From NCBI RefSeq assembly GCF_902459555.1, contig NZ_CABPSM010000019.1:16051-80050 (forward strand): a stretch of 64,000 nt of DNA, given 5' to 3'. Position 1 is the first letter of the stretch. Each line of letters begins with the position of its first letter. The notes under the pieces are model-generated. The model was given only the letters and a program-made list of their open reading frames with translations, was not told where the DNA came from and did not search any database. This document shows, in pieces, positions 22,265-33,778 of the stretch. Source of the stretch: Pandoraea horticolens. GTDB taxonomy: Bacteria; Pseudomonadota; Gammaproteobacteria; Burkholderiales; Burkholderiaceae. The position numbers were made by a program, and so were the translations under genes.

Positions 22265-23922
22265 GCGATACCCCGCGCGCCAAACTCGGCGCCAAACATC
22301 CCCGCACGCTCGACAAGACCCGCGCACCGGTGCGTTCGTCCGGCGCACTGCGTCGTACGACCAAGGCCGTGCCCGCGTCAATGCTCGACGCCAGCGGCGC
22401 GAAAAAGAAGCCTGCGGCAAAACCGGCGCGTCCGCGTCCGGCAGACGATGCCGCGACGCCGGCCGGCGCGCGTCGCCCTGCTGGCAGTGGCGCTGCGCCA
22501 CGCAAACCCGCTACCGGCGCGGCGAAGCCATATGAAAAGCGCCCCATGGGTGAACGTCCGCCGGTGCGTGGTCAACGTGAGCGCGTTGCAGGGGCGCGCC
22601 CCGCACGTTTGGACGAAGACCGTCCGCGTCACAGCACCGAAGGCGGCGCCCGTGGCGATTACGCTCGTCCGGTGAAGCGCGGCACAGACGACCGCGCACC
22701 ACGTCGTTTCGACGAAGACCGCCCGCGTCGTGCCACCGAAGGTGGCGCCCGCAGCGATTACGCCCGTCCCGCCAAGCGCAGCACAGACGACCGCGCACCA
22801 CGTCGTTTTGACGAAGACCGCCCGCGCCGTGCCACCGAAGGTGGTGCCCGCAACGATTACGCCCGTCCCGCCAAGCGCAGCACAGACGACCGCGCACCAC
22901 GTCGTTTCGACGAAGACCGCCCGCGTCGTGCCACCGAAGGTGGTGCCCGCAACGATTACGCTCGCCCCGCCAAACGTGGCACCGACGACCGCGCGCCGCG
23001 CCGCTTCGATGACGACCGCCCGCGCCGTGCCACTGAAAGCGCGCCACGCGGCCGCTTCGCTCGTGATGATCGAGACACCCAGGCTGCGCGATCGACACGT
23101 CCTGCACGCGCGCCGCGCGCAACCCGCGACGATGACGACGACATCAAGGTCCATCATGATGCCGCCGGGTCGCTGCGTCTGTCCAAGCGCATGTCGGAAC
23201 TCGGTCTGTGCTCGCGTCGCGAAGCCGATGAGTGGATCGCCAAGGGATGGGTGCGCGTTGACGGCAAGGTCATCACCGAACTCGGCACGAAGATTCTGCC
23301 GACGCAGGAAATCACTGTGGTGCAAGCCGCACGAAAGGAGCAGGCCAATCGCGTCACGATCCTGCTGCACAAACCCGTGGGCTACGTCTCCGGACAAGCC
23401 GAAGACGGCTACGAACCCGCCGTCGTACTGGTGACACGTGAACACCATTGGTCCGAGGACGATGCCGGCGTACGTTTCTCGCCGTCGCATCTGCGCAGCC
23501 TTGCACCGGCCGGCCGCCTCGACATCGACTCGACGGGGCTGCTCGTCCTGACGCAGGATGGCCGCGTCGCCAAGCAACTGATCGGCGAAGACTCGGATAT
23601 CGAGAAGGAATACCTCGTGCGCGTGTCGTACAACGAGCATGAGCAAAACGTCGAGGCGCACTTCCCCGCAGAGCGTCTGGCCCTTCTACGTCACGGCCTC
23701 GAACTCGACGATCAACCGCTCAAGCCCGCACAGGTCGAATGGCAGAACCCGGAGCAACTGCGTTTCGTGCTCAAGGAAGGCAAAAAGCGCCAGATTCGCC
23801 GGATGTGCGAACTCGTCGGTCTGCATGTGACCGGCCTCAAGCGCGTGCGCATGGGACGCATCACGCTGGGCAACCTGCCCGTGGGCGAGTGGCGTTACCT
23901 ACGCACCGGCGAAGGCTTCTGA
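22261..23922 (+). CDS. RluF-type 23S rRNA pseudouridine synthase with long repeat-built N-terminal extension
   Basis: RsuA/RluB/RluF-family pseudouridine synthase, 553 aa. The enzyme is confined to the last 250 residues: an S4 RNA-binding domain ([20 protein letters not shown], from about 303), then the catalytic domain with [17 protein letters not shown] (catalytic Asp about 421) and [20 protein letters not shown]. The [10 protein letters not shown] and EYLV segments and the GEWRYL ending resemble RluF more than RluB, but the subfamily is not certain. The first 300 residues are Arg/Asp/Ala-rich and disordered-looking, and contain four 33-residue tandem repeats plus part of a fifth. Such basic tails occur in other betaproteobacterial homologues and may bind RNA (inference). 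Translation is coupled to glnD. Confidence 0.9.
   Translation: MSDTPRAKLGAKHPRTLDKTRAPVRSSGALRRTTKAVPASMLDASGAKKKPAAKPARPRPADDAATPAGARRPAGSGAAPRKPATGAAKPYEKRPMGERPPVRGQRERVAGARPARLDEDRPRHSTEGGARGDYARPVKRGTDDRAPRRFDEDRPRRATEGGARSDYARPAKRSTDDRAPRRFDEDRPRRATEGGARNDYARPAKRSTDDRAPRRFDEDRPRRATEGGARNDYARPAKRGTDDRAPRRFDDDRPRRATESAPRGRFARDDRDTQAARSTRPARAPRATRDDDDDIKVHHDAAGSLRLSKRMSELGLCSRREADEWIAKGWVRVDGKVITELGTKILPTQEITVVQAARKEQANRVTILLHKPVGYVSGQAEDGYEPAVVLVTREHHWSEDDAGVRFSPSHLRSLAPAGRLDIDSTGLLVLTQDGRVAKQLIGEDSDIEKEYLVRVSYNEHEQNVEAHFPAERLALLRHGLELDDQPLKPAQVEWQNPEQLRFVLKEGKKRQIRRMCELVGLHVTGLKRVRMGRITLGNLPVGEWRYLRTGEGF
22612..23040 (+). repeat. 99-bp tandem repeat, four copies plus part of a fifth, in frame
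   Basis: Copies begin at 22612, 22711, 22810 and 22909, each exactly 99 bp, with a shorter divergent fifth copy from 23008. Each encodes a 33-residue unit of the form [19 protein letters not shown], P-K-R-(G/S)-T-DDRAPRRF. The copies are nearly identical in DNA as well as protein, suggesting recent duplication. Because the unit is a multiple of three, gain or loss of copies keeps the frame. Confidence 0.95.
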
Positions 23923-23925
23923 GAC

Positions 23926-23977
23926 TAAAGGGACTTTGCTAGACGCCCGTTGCCCCCCCCTGAAGGGGGCAGGTCAC
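23926..23977. mobile_element. Solitary end of an IS3-family element (IS407-like)
   Basis: This 52-nt segment aligns without gaps to the right end of the IS remnant at 63484-63535, with 43 of 52 positions identical by eye. Both begin TAAAGGGACTTTGC and end in GAAGGGGGCAG-TCAC. No transposase gene lies beside it. It starts 4 bp after the rluF-like stop codon and abuts a truncated MFS gene, so it is probably a scar of past insertion and deletion. Confidence 0.75.
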
Positions 23978-24006
23978 AGCCGTCAGAAGTGCGCAAGGCG
24001 TAGGGA

Positions 24007-24278
24007 GTGCAGGTGCGGCTGGGTATGTGTTGCGCTACGGATCAGAACTGGCACTCCGCACGCTACGAGGAGACATTCTCGACCGCCTTCTTGGCAAAGG
24101 GCATAGCCACGGCACTGAACAGCGCTCTCACTTACCTAGCCGTTGCTTCAGGCGCCATATGGGGAGGCATCGCTGTCGATACCGGGATGGGGTTCAGTCT
24201 GCTTTGCTTTGCCTAGTCGCTGCGGGAGCAAACATTGTTTCTTGGGCGATATTTCGGGCTGCGAGGATTTCTCATTGA
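24007..24278 (+). pseudogene. C-terminal remnant of an MFS transporter, frameshifted
   Basis: One frame reads AKGIATALNSALTYLAVASG then AIWGGIAVDTGMGFSLLCFA before a stop near 24216. A second frame takes over at about the same place as LVAAGANIVSWAIFRAA. Together these resemble the last two membrane segments of a major facilitator permease of the AraJ type. The first ten or so segments are missing, and the upstream break lies next to the solitary IS end, so loss by IS-mediated deletion is likely. Not functional. Confidence 0.6.
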
Positions 24279-24280
24279 CG

Positions 24281-24513
24281 ATGATGGATCTTCGTCATCT
24301 TCGATGCTTTATGGCCGTGGCCGAGGAATTGCATTTCGCTCGCGCAGCGACTGCATGGCAAAAGCCTCTGCACGCAGACGGAACGATTCCGTTGTCCGTC
24401 GCCACGTCTCTGCTTCTGGAGAAAGAGGTTCCGTGCTGGAGATGGACACAGGTCGCCGAAACTTGGGAAACGTTTCGCCCGTACTTGTCAGGTCGCCCCC
24501 ACGGTAGCCAGTC
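24281..24513 (+). pseudogene. Decayed LysR-type regulator, N-terminal fragment
   Basis: The frame from ATG 24281 starts MMDLRHLRCFMAVAEELHFA and RAAT, a textbook LysR winged-helix N-terminus. Then the similarity breaks. A degenerate PLS...LLLEKEV segment, where the recognition helix and first wing should be, is the last trace. The effector-binding domain is absent. It directly follows the MFS remnant in the same direction, so the pair may once have been a regulator-transporter unit. Confidence 0.65.
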
Positions 24514-24770
24514 ATCGCTGTTTGTCGGCCAAGAGACAGGGCAAGTGGTACGCCGGGGCACCGCTGGCCCTACCGGCGGCCAGGCTGCTATACCCCCCCC
24601 TAGCCACGGATACTGAAACTAGCCAGAAGCTCAGGCGAAGCACCTAAGACCACGGAAGATATCGCTTCGCGCTGTTCCTGTCGCTTTCATTCTGAGCTTC
24701 ACAATAGCCACTTTTCATTGCCATTGATGCCGACGCATTGACGAACAACGCCGGCCAACCGCATCAAACC
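24514..24770. other. Intergenic remainder of the decayed island
   Basis: I see no gene, RNA or repeat here apart from a run of eight C (24592 onward), which matches in kind the C-run in the solitary IS end. It is probably degenerate leftover of the same insertion, next to the end of def. Confidence 0.4.
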
Positions 24771-25304
24771 TCAGTCGTCGCTATTCGGATCGAGTCCGGG
24801 GAAGAGAATCTCGGTGAAGCCAAACTTGCTGAAGTCGGTAATCCGCATCGGATAGAGCTTTCCGATCAAATGGTCGCATTCGTGCTGCACCACCCGGGCG
24901 TGGAAGCCTTCGGCTACTCGGTCGATAGGGTTACCGGTCTGGTCGACCCCTTCATAGCGCAGCATCGAGTAGCGATTGACCACACCACGCAGCCCCGGCA
25001 CCGACAGACAGCCTTCCCACCCCTCTTCCATGTCCTGCGTCAGCGGCGTGATGACGGGATTGATGAGTACGGTTTTGGGCACCTCCGGCGCATCCGGATA
25101 GCGCTCGTTGTGCTCGAAGCCGAAAATCACCACCTGCAGGTCGACGCCGATTTGCGGGGCCGCGAGACCGGCGCCGTTCGCATGCTTCATGGTGTCGAAC
25201 ATATCTTCGACAAGTTCGTCCAACTCCGGCGTATTGAAATGCTCCACAGCTTTGGCGATACGCAGCAGGCGCGGATCACCCATCTTCAGTATGTCGCGAA
25301 TCAT
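24771..25304 (-). CDS. def: Peptide deformylase
   Basis: Iron/zinc hydrolase that removes the N-formyl group from nascent peptides. All three family motifs are present: [22 protein letters not shown] and [13 protein letters not shown] (HExxH-type metal site QHECDH). The ATG at 25304 ([20 protein letters not shown]) gives 177 aa; the open frame extends to 25376 without similarity. It lies 16 bp after ligA. It is not paired here with fmt, so a second def copy beside fmt elsewhere is likely (inference). Confidence 0.96.
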   Translation of the reverse strand: MIRDILKMGDPRLLRIAKAVEHFNTPELDELVEDMFDTMKHANGAGLAAPQIGVDLQVVIFGFEHNERYPDAPEVPKTVLINPVITPLTQDMEEGWEGCLSVPGLRGVVNRYSMLRYEGVDQTGNPIDRVAEGFHARVVQHECDHLIGKLYPMRITDFSKFGFTEILFPGLDPNSDD

Positions 25305-25320
25305 CGGTTGGGTCCTCACA

Positions 25321-27447
<2,127 letters not shown>

Positions 27448-27503
27448 TTATGCCTTCGACGTACGCACCTGCGCGTCGCCGATAGCAGCAATCAATCGGA
27501 ATG

Positions 27504-27533
27504 AAAACGCCGCTCCCCCGACGGTGAACGGCG
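27504..27533 (-). terminator. Terminator-like hairpin between zipA and ligA
   Basis: On the minus strand CGCCGTTCACC and the facing GGGGAGCGGCG form an 8-bp stem with a mismatch and two more pairs around a short loop, followed by TTTT. It stands in the 173-bp gap between co-directional zipA and ligA, so it may attenuate rather than stop transcription. Judged by eye only. Confidence 0.5.
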
Positions 27534-27587
27534 TGCATCGAACGCGGTGCCTGACAGATTGTCGTCTGCCGTGCACCGCACTCGTCG

Positions 27588-29114
27588 TTACTGACTGAAC
27601 AGGCGGCGCGTCACCGGTGAGCCTGCCGGCAGACCGCGCGCCTCGAGGCGCTCGTAGAGCTTGAGCAATTGCTTGTCGACGTTTTGCAGTGCAGCATCCG
27701 AAAGCGGCCGACGCTGATCGTCCACCACGCGTCCACCGATACGCTGCCCGATCGAACGGGCGTAATCGCACATCAGGCGGAACGGTAGCAGGTCTTCGTC
27801 GGCCACCGGCACATCGAGCAGCATCGTAATCAAATCACCGCCCTTGTATGTCAAATCGTCGCGCAGGAAGTTCGTGTCGCCGAATTGCAGCATGAACACC
27901 GGATTCTGGCGAGCATCGAGTTTGACGAAACGCATGCCGTCGCGCGAGAGCAGCAGACCATCCTGCGTCGCCACCGCCTGAACGTAGTTCGCCGACCAGG
28001 GGGCACCGTCCGAGAGCACGTTGACCGACAGTTGCGCGTCGCATTGCGCGGCGAAATTGTCCAGTTCACGGCCACGGGCCACCGTCTCCATCATGTCGGG
28101 CAGTTCCGGCAAGGCGTCAACCGCGTCGGCGAGGGTCTGAACGAGGTTCGAGAACTCCGAGAACTCGACTTCGTTCAACGCACCCGCGCGGTTGGCCAAC
28201 TGCACGGCCATGCGCAACTGATGGTAGCGTCCGCCGGTGCGAATCAACGCCCACGGCGAATGCTCGTCGGCACGCCCTTCGACGTTGACCGGCTTGCTGC
28301 CAGCACGTCGCATGCGCACGGTCAACGGCATCAGGCGCTCCGCAGCCACCATGTTTGCCAAAGGCAGTTCGACGATGCAGTCGATGCGCTCGTCGATAAC
28401 CGGCGGCGGGCCGCTCGGCACTGCGGGACGAGCGGCCGCGATGGGTGCCGGCGGCGCCACCGGAGCAACGGAAGCAGCCGAAGCAGCCGGCTCCGCCACC
28501 GGCGCCGCAGCGCCTTCTGCGTGTGCAAGGGTTTCGGCATCGGGCGCCGCGGCAGCCGCAGCCACCGCGCCAGCCGCGGCGGCATCCACGGTGTCGTCGG
28601 CCGCGAGTTCGGCGTCGACGCGCGCCACCGTGCTCACAGCGGCGGCTTGTTCCGCGTCGTGCGCTTGCTCGTCGGGATGACCCGGCAGGTGGGCGTCGGT
28701 CACCAATGGGGTTTCGCCCGTACTCGCGCCCGCTCCATCGGTTTGCGCCGCGAGAGCGGCCGCCTCCTGTGCGGCGCGCTTGCGTGCGGCAGGCGGCGCA
28801 TCCCAGGCGTCTTCGTTAATGGTAAAGGCATCCTGCACCGACGTACCGGACGCCGCAGCCGGGCCGCCCAGGGTCGGCTCACGGCGCTCGCCCGAATGCG
28901 CAGGCACGCGCGGGGGCGAAAGCGTCGGTTCGATGAACGGGCGATCGTCGTCGGCGTCGGGCGTCCCTGCAGTCGCGTCGATACCGGCACCATCGACCGG
29001 CATGCGACGCGGGATGCGTGCGCGTGCTTTGCTGCCCTGCCAGGCGTTATATGCCACGACCCCCAGCAGTACCACTACCCCTGCGGCAATCAAACTCAGC
29101 TGCAGTTCATTCAT
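27588..29114 (-). CDS. zipA: Cell division protein ZipA homologue
   Basis: Tethers FtsZ to the inner membrane at the division site. It is 508 aa, longer than E. coli ZipA (328). An N-terminal membrane anchor (MNELQLSLIAAGVVVLLGVV and AYNAWQG, about residues 5-26) is followed by a basic patch. A linker of roughly 230 residues rich in Ala, Pro and acidic residues comes next. The C-terminal FtsZ-binding domain starts near 245 (DCIVELPLANMVAAERLMPL) and includes MRFVKLDARQNPVFMLQFGD. Its position between smc and ligA fits, since zipA-ligA neighbours are common. The length difference is all in the linker. Confidence 0.9.
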   Translation of the reverse strand: MNELQLSLIAAGVVVLLGVVAYNAWQGSKARARIPRRMPVDGAGIDATAGTPDADDDRPFIEPTLSPPRVPAHSGERREPTLGGPAAASGTSVQDAFTINEDAWDAPPAARKRAAQEAAALAAQTDGAGASTGETPLVTDAHLPGHPDEQAHDAEQAAAVSTVARVDAELAADDTVDAAAAGAVAAAAAAPDAETLAHAEGAAAPVAEPAASAASVAPVAPPAPIAAARPAVPSGPPPVIDERIDCIVELPLANMVAAERLMPLTVRMRRAGSKPVNVEGRADEHSPWALIRTGGRYHQLRMAVQLANRAGALNEVEFSEFSNLVQTLADAVDALPELPDMMETVARGRELDNFAAQCDAQLSVNVLSDGAPWSANYVQAVATQDGLLLSRDGMRFVKLDARQNPVFMLQFGDTNFLRDDLTYKGGDLITMLLDVPVADEDLLPFRLMCDYARSIGQRIGGRVVDDQRRPLSDAALQNVDKQLLKLYERLEARGLPAGSPVTRRLFSQ

Positions 29115-29153
29115 GCGCGGCGTTCCTCTCTCTTCTCCATCTTAGGCGCGGGG

Positions 29154-32100
29154 TCAGGCGATCTCGGCCAGATTGATCGCAGACTCCATGTCCACCGCCA
29201 CGATCCGCGACACCCCTTGTTCCTGCATGGTGACGCCGATGAGCTGATTGGCCATTTCCATCGCGATTTTGTTGTGCGAAATAAATACGAATTGGGTACG
29301 GTCCGACATGCGCGCCACCATCTTGGCGTAGCGCTCGGTGTTGGCATCATCAAGCGGTGCGTCCACCTCATCGAGCAAGCAGAACGGCGCCGGGTTGAGC
29401 TGGAACATCCCGAACACCAGCGCAATCGCCGTGAGCGCCTTCTCACCACCAGACAACAAATGAATCGTAGAGTTCTTCTTGCCCGGCGGTTGCGCCATCA
29501 CCTGAACGCCCGCGTCGAGAATTTCGTCGCCGGTCATGATGAGCTTGGCCTGTCCACCGCCGAACAGCATCGGGAAGAGTTCGCCGAAATGTTTGTTCAC
29601 TTCGTCGAACGTGCCTTGCAGCAGCACCCGCGTCTCTTCGTCGATCTTGCGAATGGCGCCCTCGAGCGTTTCGATGGCGTCGTTCAGGTCGGCCGACTGT
29701 GCGTCGAGGAAAACCTTGCGGTCGCGCGCCGTTTCCAGCTCTTCGAGCGCGGCCATATTGACCGGACCCAACGCATTGATCGCATTGTTGATGCGGGTGA
29801 CTTCACCTTGCAGATACGACGGCTTCAGATCTGGCGTGAGCTTGGCGGAGAGCGCCTCCTCATCGACTTCGGCCGTCGTCAATTGCTCGACGAACTGCTC
29901 ACGGTTCAGGCGTGCCGCCTGTTCCTTCAACTGCAATTCCGTAATGCGGTCGCGCAGCGGTTGCAGCCCGCGCTCCGCGGCAAGACGTTCTTCGTCGCTC
30001 TGACGCAGCTTTTGCGTCAGCGCATCGAGTTCGATACGGGCAGCCCCGAGAATCTCTTCCTTCTCGGCGCGTAATTCGAGTGCGTCCTGCAAGCCATTCT
30101 CGACTGTCTGCTCCGTGATCTGTGCGAGTTCGGCCTGCGCCTGCTCGATCGACACCACCAGACGTTCGGCCTGCTCAAGCGCCGTCTGAATATTACGGCG
30201 GTGCTCGTCGATCTTGCTCGAGATCCCTTTCTGACCGTAAGACGCCTCCTGCGCCAGGCGCTCCAGCTCGCGCGCACGGTTGCGTGCGTCGGAGAGCTGA
30301 CTGTCGAGCGATTCGAATTCGAGTTGACCGTCTTCGAATGCCGCCTGCAATTCGGCCAAACGCGAATCGCTTTGCTCGAAATTCGCTTCCGACTCGGCGC
30401 GCAGCGCGACCTGCTCTTCGATCTGTGCGGCAATCTCGCTCAGTTCTTCGTCGATCTGCGTGCTGCGGGCGTTATAGCGCTCGTAGGCTTGCGTGAGCTT
30501 GAGCACATCCATTTGCAGCGCGTGTACGCGCTGCGTGGCACGCTCTGCACGTCCGCGCACCTCGGTCAGGGACTGCGCCGCCTGACTATAGGCCGCCTCC
30601 GCGCGCACAGCGCTCGACTTAGCGTCGTCGGCGAGCAGAGCTTGGGCACGCAGTTGCTTGCCCAGATTCTCGATTTCCTGCTGACGGGCCAGCAAACCGG
30701 CCTGTTCGGAGTCTGCGGCGTAAAGCTGCACGCCAACGCGCGTAACCTGGTGGCCCGCCTTGACGACAATCGATGCCCCTTCGGGCAGTTGCGCCCGGGC
30801 GACCATGGCTTGCGTCAGATCGTCGGCCACGAAAACGTGACCGAGCCATTCCTGCAATACGGCGCGCAGGCCTGGATCGTCGATACGGAGCAACGCGAGC
30901 AACGGGCGCAACGCGGTCGGGGCTTCGAGCGGACGGGCCGCTGGCGGCGGCGAATAGAACGCCAGTTTGGCCGGCGGCGCATCGCTCGCGAAGGCCTTCA
31001 CCCAGTCCAGATTGCTGATTTCCAGCGCGGCAAGACGCTCACGCAGCACCGATTCGAGCGCGTTTTCCCAGCCCGGCTCGATATGCAGCTTCTTCCAGAG
31101 ACGCGGCAGTTGCGCCAGCTCGTGTTTGTCGAGCCAAGGCTGAACCTTGCCCTCCGTCTGCACGCTTTCCTGCAACTGCTTGAGCGCCGTCAGACGCGCC
31201 TCGAGTTGCGCGATGGTCGCGGCTTCCGACTGCACGCGAGCCTGCGCTTCGGCACGCTCGGCTTCCAATCGAGGCAGCCGTTCCTGTGCATCGGCGAGTT
31301 CGGCCTGTGCGTCCTCGAGCATCGCCTGATGTTCGGCGAGGTCGGCGCGTTGCATTTCCAGTTCGGCTTCATCGGGCTTGTCGAGCCCGCGCGCCTCACC
31401 TTGCAAACGCTCCTGACGCTGCTGCAACTGCTGCAAGGCCTGATCGGCGTTGCGCTGGTGCGCTGCTTCGAGCTTCAAACTCTGCTCGACCTGGGCGATC
31501 TCGCTGCGTTGCTCGTTGAGCAAATTCTGCGCATCGCGCCAACCGGTTTCGAGCGCAGGCAGCGCGTCGTTCTGATCGGCTGCCTGATCTTGCGCGGTGG
31601 CCGCGCGCTCTTCGGCGATGACGAGTTCTTCTTCGGCGAGCGCGAGTTCTTCTTCCGATTGCGCGGAACGGGCCTGCCACTGCTCGCGCTGGGAGGTGAG
31701 CGCGGCCAATTGGGCCTGCACGCGATTGCGCGACTCGACAACGTAGCGAATCTCGGCTTCCAGACGGCTGACTTCCGAATTCGCCTCGTACATGGCGCTT
31801 TGCGCGGCCTGTACGGCGTCGGTGGCCGTGTAGTGAGCGGCGCGCAGCGTTTCAAGATCGGCTTCCGAACCGCGCAGACGCGCCATCTGGGCTTCGAGAT
31901 CGACCTGAGCCGATTCGATGGCGCGTTGCTGACGCTCTTGTTCATTCTGGGCTTCGTTCTTGCGCAGCAGCCACAACAACTGCTGCTTCTCTTCGCCGTC
32001 GCGCTGCAAGTCCTTGAATCGGTTGGCGACAACGGCCTGCGATTCGAGCTTCTCGAGATTGGTGCCGAGTTCGCGCAGAATGTCTTCAACGCGCGTGAGG

Positions 32101-32669
32101 TTTTCACGCGTGTCCTGCAGGCGATTCTCGGTCTCGCGACGGCGTTCCTTGTACTTGGACACCCCCGCGGCTTCTTCGAGGAACACGCGCAACTCTTCCG
32201 GCTTGGCCTCGATGATGCGCGAGATCATCCCCTGCCCGATGATGGCGTAGGCACGCGGCCCGAGGCCGGTACCAAGGAAGATGTCCTGAATGTCGCGGCG
32301 ACGGGCCGGCAGGTTGTTGATGTAGTAGCTGGAGGTGCCGTCGCGCGTGAGCACGCGCTTGACGGCGATTTCGGCGTACTGGCTCCACTGCCCGGCGGCG
32401 CGCCCGGCGCTGTTGTCGAACACGAGTTCGACGCTCGCGCGGCTCGCCTGTTTGCGGGCGGTCGATCCGTTGAAAATCACGTCCTGCATCGATTCGCCGC
32501 GCAGCTCCGAGGCGCGCGACTCGCCGAGCACCCAACGCACGGCATCGATGATGTTGGATTTGCCGCACCCGTTCGGGCCGACAATCCCGACCAATTGGCC
32601 AGGTACCGCGAAGTTCGTCGGATCGACGAATGACTTGAAGCCAGCGAGTTTGATGGAGGTCAGACGCAC
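29154..32669 (-). CDS. smc: Chromosome segregation protein SMC
   Basis: Condensin ATPase that organises and segregates the chromosome. It is 1171 aa. The N-terminal head has LAGFKSFVDPTNFAVPGQLV and Walker A GIVGPNGCGKSNIIDAVRW. Long coiled coils (about 170-495 and 650-985) flank a hinge (about 515-640, near LPRLWKKLHIEPGWENALES). The C-terminal head has the ABC signature HLLSGGEKALTAIALVFG and Walker B APFCLLDEVDAPLDDAN. scpA and scpB are not in the window. It lies 39 bp upstream of zipA, so the two are probably cotranscribed. Confidence 0.97.
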   Translation of the reverse strand: MRLTSIKLAGFKSFVDPTNFAVPGQLVGIVGPNGCGKSNIIDAVRWVLGESRASELRGESMQDVIFNGSTARKQASRASVELVFDNSAGRAAGQWSQYAEIAVKRVLTRDGTSSYYINNLPARRRDIQDIFLGTGLGPRAYAIIGQGMISRIIEAKPEELRVFLEEAAGVSKYKERRRETENRLQDTRENLTRVEDILRELGTNLEKLESQAVVANRFKDLQRDGEEKQQLLWLLRKNEAQNEQERQQRAIESAQVDLEAQMARLRGSEADLETLRAAHYTATDAVQAAQSAMYEANSEVSRLEAEIRYVVESRNRVQAQLAALTSQREQWQARSAQSEEELALAEEELVIAEERAATAQDQAADQNDALPALETGWRDAQNLLNEQRSEIAQVEQSLKLEAAHQRNADQALQQLQQRQERLQGEARGLDKPDEAELEMQRADLAEHQAMLEDAQAELADAQERLPRLEAERAEAQARVQSEAATIAQLEARLTALKQLQESVQTEGKVQPWLDKHELAQLPRLWKKLHIEPGWENALESVLRERLAALEISNLDWVKAFASDAPPAKLAFYSPPPAARPLEAPTALRPLLALLRIDDPGLRAVLQEWLGHVFVADDLTQAMVARAQLPEGASIVVKAGHQVTRVGVQLYAADSEQAGLLARQQEIENLGKQLRAQALLADDAKSSAVRAEAAYSQAAQSLTEVRGRAERATQRVHALQMDVLKLTQAYERYNARSTQIDEELSEIAAQIEEQVALRAESEANFEQSDSRLAELQAAFEDGQLEFESLDSQLSDARNRARELERLAQEASYGQKGISSKIDEHRRNIQTALEQAERLVVSIEQAQAELAQITEQTVENGLQDALELRAEKEEILGAARIELDALTQKLRQSDEERLAAERGLQPLRDRITELQLKEQAARLNREQFVEQLTTAEVDEEALSAKLTPDLKPSYLQGEVTRINNAINALGPVNMAALEELETARDRKVFLDAQSADLNDAIETLEGAIRKIDEETRVLLQGTFDEVNKHFGELFPMLFGGGQAKLIMTGDEILDAGVQVMAQPPGKKNSTIHLLSGGEKALTAIALVFGMFQLNPAPFCLLDEVDAPLDDANTERYAKMVARMSDRTQFVFISHNKIAMEMANQLIGVTMQEQGVSRIVAVDMESAINLAEIA

Positions 32670-32791
32670 GGCAGGTTCGCTTTATCGGTCATTGAATGAT
32701 GGGAAAGACGCAGACGCGCTAGCTGGTCCTGTCGGGCCTTGCGCACGCTGGTGCGCGCAGGCCGCTTACATCGATATAACATCGGTACGCA

Positions 32792-33778
32792 TCATACCAT
32801 CGCATCCCCTACCGTCGCGGATTTACAACGACGCGAATCCGGCAAAATGCCTGACAGGACACCGGCCGCCACAATGCACAGCCCGCCGGCGATTTCACGC
32901 ACGCCCAGCCCTTCGCTGGCGAGCCACCAGGACGAAATGGCCGCCACGACAATTTCGAAGAGCATGATGAGCGCCGCCTGATTGGCCGGCACACGCGCCA
33001 GGCCGAACTGCACGACGACGTTGGTTGCCGCAATGGCGCAACCCAGCGCCAGCACAACCGCTACGGTCGCGGCGCTCGACGTGAGGGCCGCGACCGTAGC
33101 ACGGCCAGCTTCGGCGCCACCGTCGAACGGCAGCACCAGCAACCCGCCGACCGCACAGCCGAGATAAAGCGTCCAACTGCGCATTTCTGCGCGCACCCCC
33201 GGCAACGACTGACTGACGCGCCGCAGCAGCACGTTATTGAGGGCGAAAGCCGCACCGGCAATGGCTCCGGCCCATTCGCCGGGGTTATTCGGCACGGGCC
33301 AGCCCAACTCGGGCGACCAGAGCATCAGCCCCGCCCCGCCCAACGCCAGCGCGATCAGGCCCGCACCACGCAAGCCGACGCGCTCGCCGAGCAGCCAGTG
33401 AGCGAAAAGCGCCGTCCATACAGGGGTCAGATAGAAAAGCAGCAGCACACGCATGACATGGCCGTGCGTCGTCCCCCAGACAAACGCCACGTTGGTCGTG
33501 CCGCCCGCGAACGCCACACCGGCCAGCAGCCACGACCAGCGCAGCGTACCAAGTGAGCGACGATAAACCAGCGTGAGCAGCAGCAACGCCACGCTCGCGG
33601 TGCATATCTGCGCAGGCACCGCCGCCACGCCCCACTGGCCAAGCATGCGGTAGGGAAACCAGGCCAGTCCCCACACGGAGGAACCGATGAGAATGCTCAA
33701 GGCGGGTGCCGCCCGGGTGCGCAGCGAAGCGCCGGCGTTCGATGCCGGGCCGTGCGCGCCGTTGCCGGCTATGGTCAT
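32792..33778 (-). CDS. EamA/DMT-family transporter
   Basis: Inner-membrane drug/metabolite transporter of the ten-segment EamA type, 328 aa. Two internally related halves are visible, the first starting LSILIGSSVWGLAWFPYRML and the second near WAGAIAGAAFALNNVLLRRV. Hydrophobic segments fill the protein, ending LCIVAAGVLSGIL. The substrate cannot be predicted from sequence. It shares direction with smc but is separated by 122 bp, and is divergent from dapC. Confidence 0.88.
   Translation of the reverse strand: MTIAGNGAHGPASNAGASLRTRAAPALSILIGSSVWGLAWFPYRMLGQWGVAAVPAQICTASVALLLLTLVYRRSLGTLRWSWLLAGVAFAGGTTNVAFVWGTTHGHVMRVLLLFYLTPVWTALFAHWLLGERVGLRGAGLIALALGGAGLMLWSPELGWPVPNNPGEWAGAIAGAAFALNNVLLRRVSQSLPGVRAEMRSWTLYLGCAVGGLLVLPFDGGAEAGRATVAALTSSAATVAVVLALGCAIAATNVVVQFGLARVPANQAALIMLFEIVVAAISSWWLASEGLGVREIAGGLCIVAAGVLSGILPDSRRCKSATVGDAMV

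Noticed and set aside
22612..23040. Possible CRISPR array
   Set aside because: Units are contiguous with no unique spacers, 99 bp long and in frame inside a coding gene.
22378..23661. Minus-strand open frame opposite the repeat region, itself showing repeats
   Set aside because: The apparent repeats are only the complement of the 99-bp coding repeats of the RluF-like gene.
24143..24616. A 157-residue LysR-like protein
   Set aside because: Only the first 25 or so residues from 24281 match LysR; the rest breaks down and the effector domain is missing, so it is called a pseudogene.
27885..32633. Two plus-strand open frames (729 and 810 codons) opposite zipA and smc
   Set aside because: Both are shadows of smc and zipA; smc has complete Walker A, signature and Walker B motifs.
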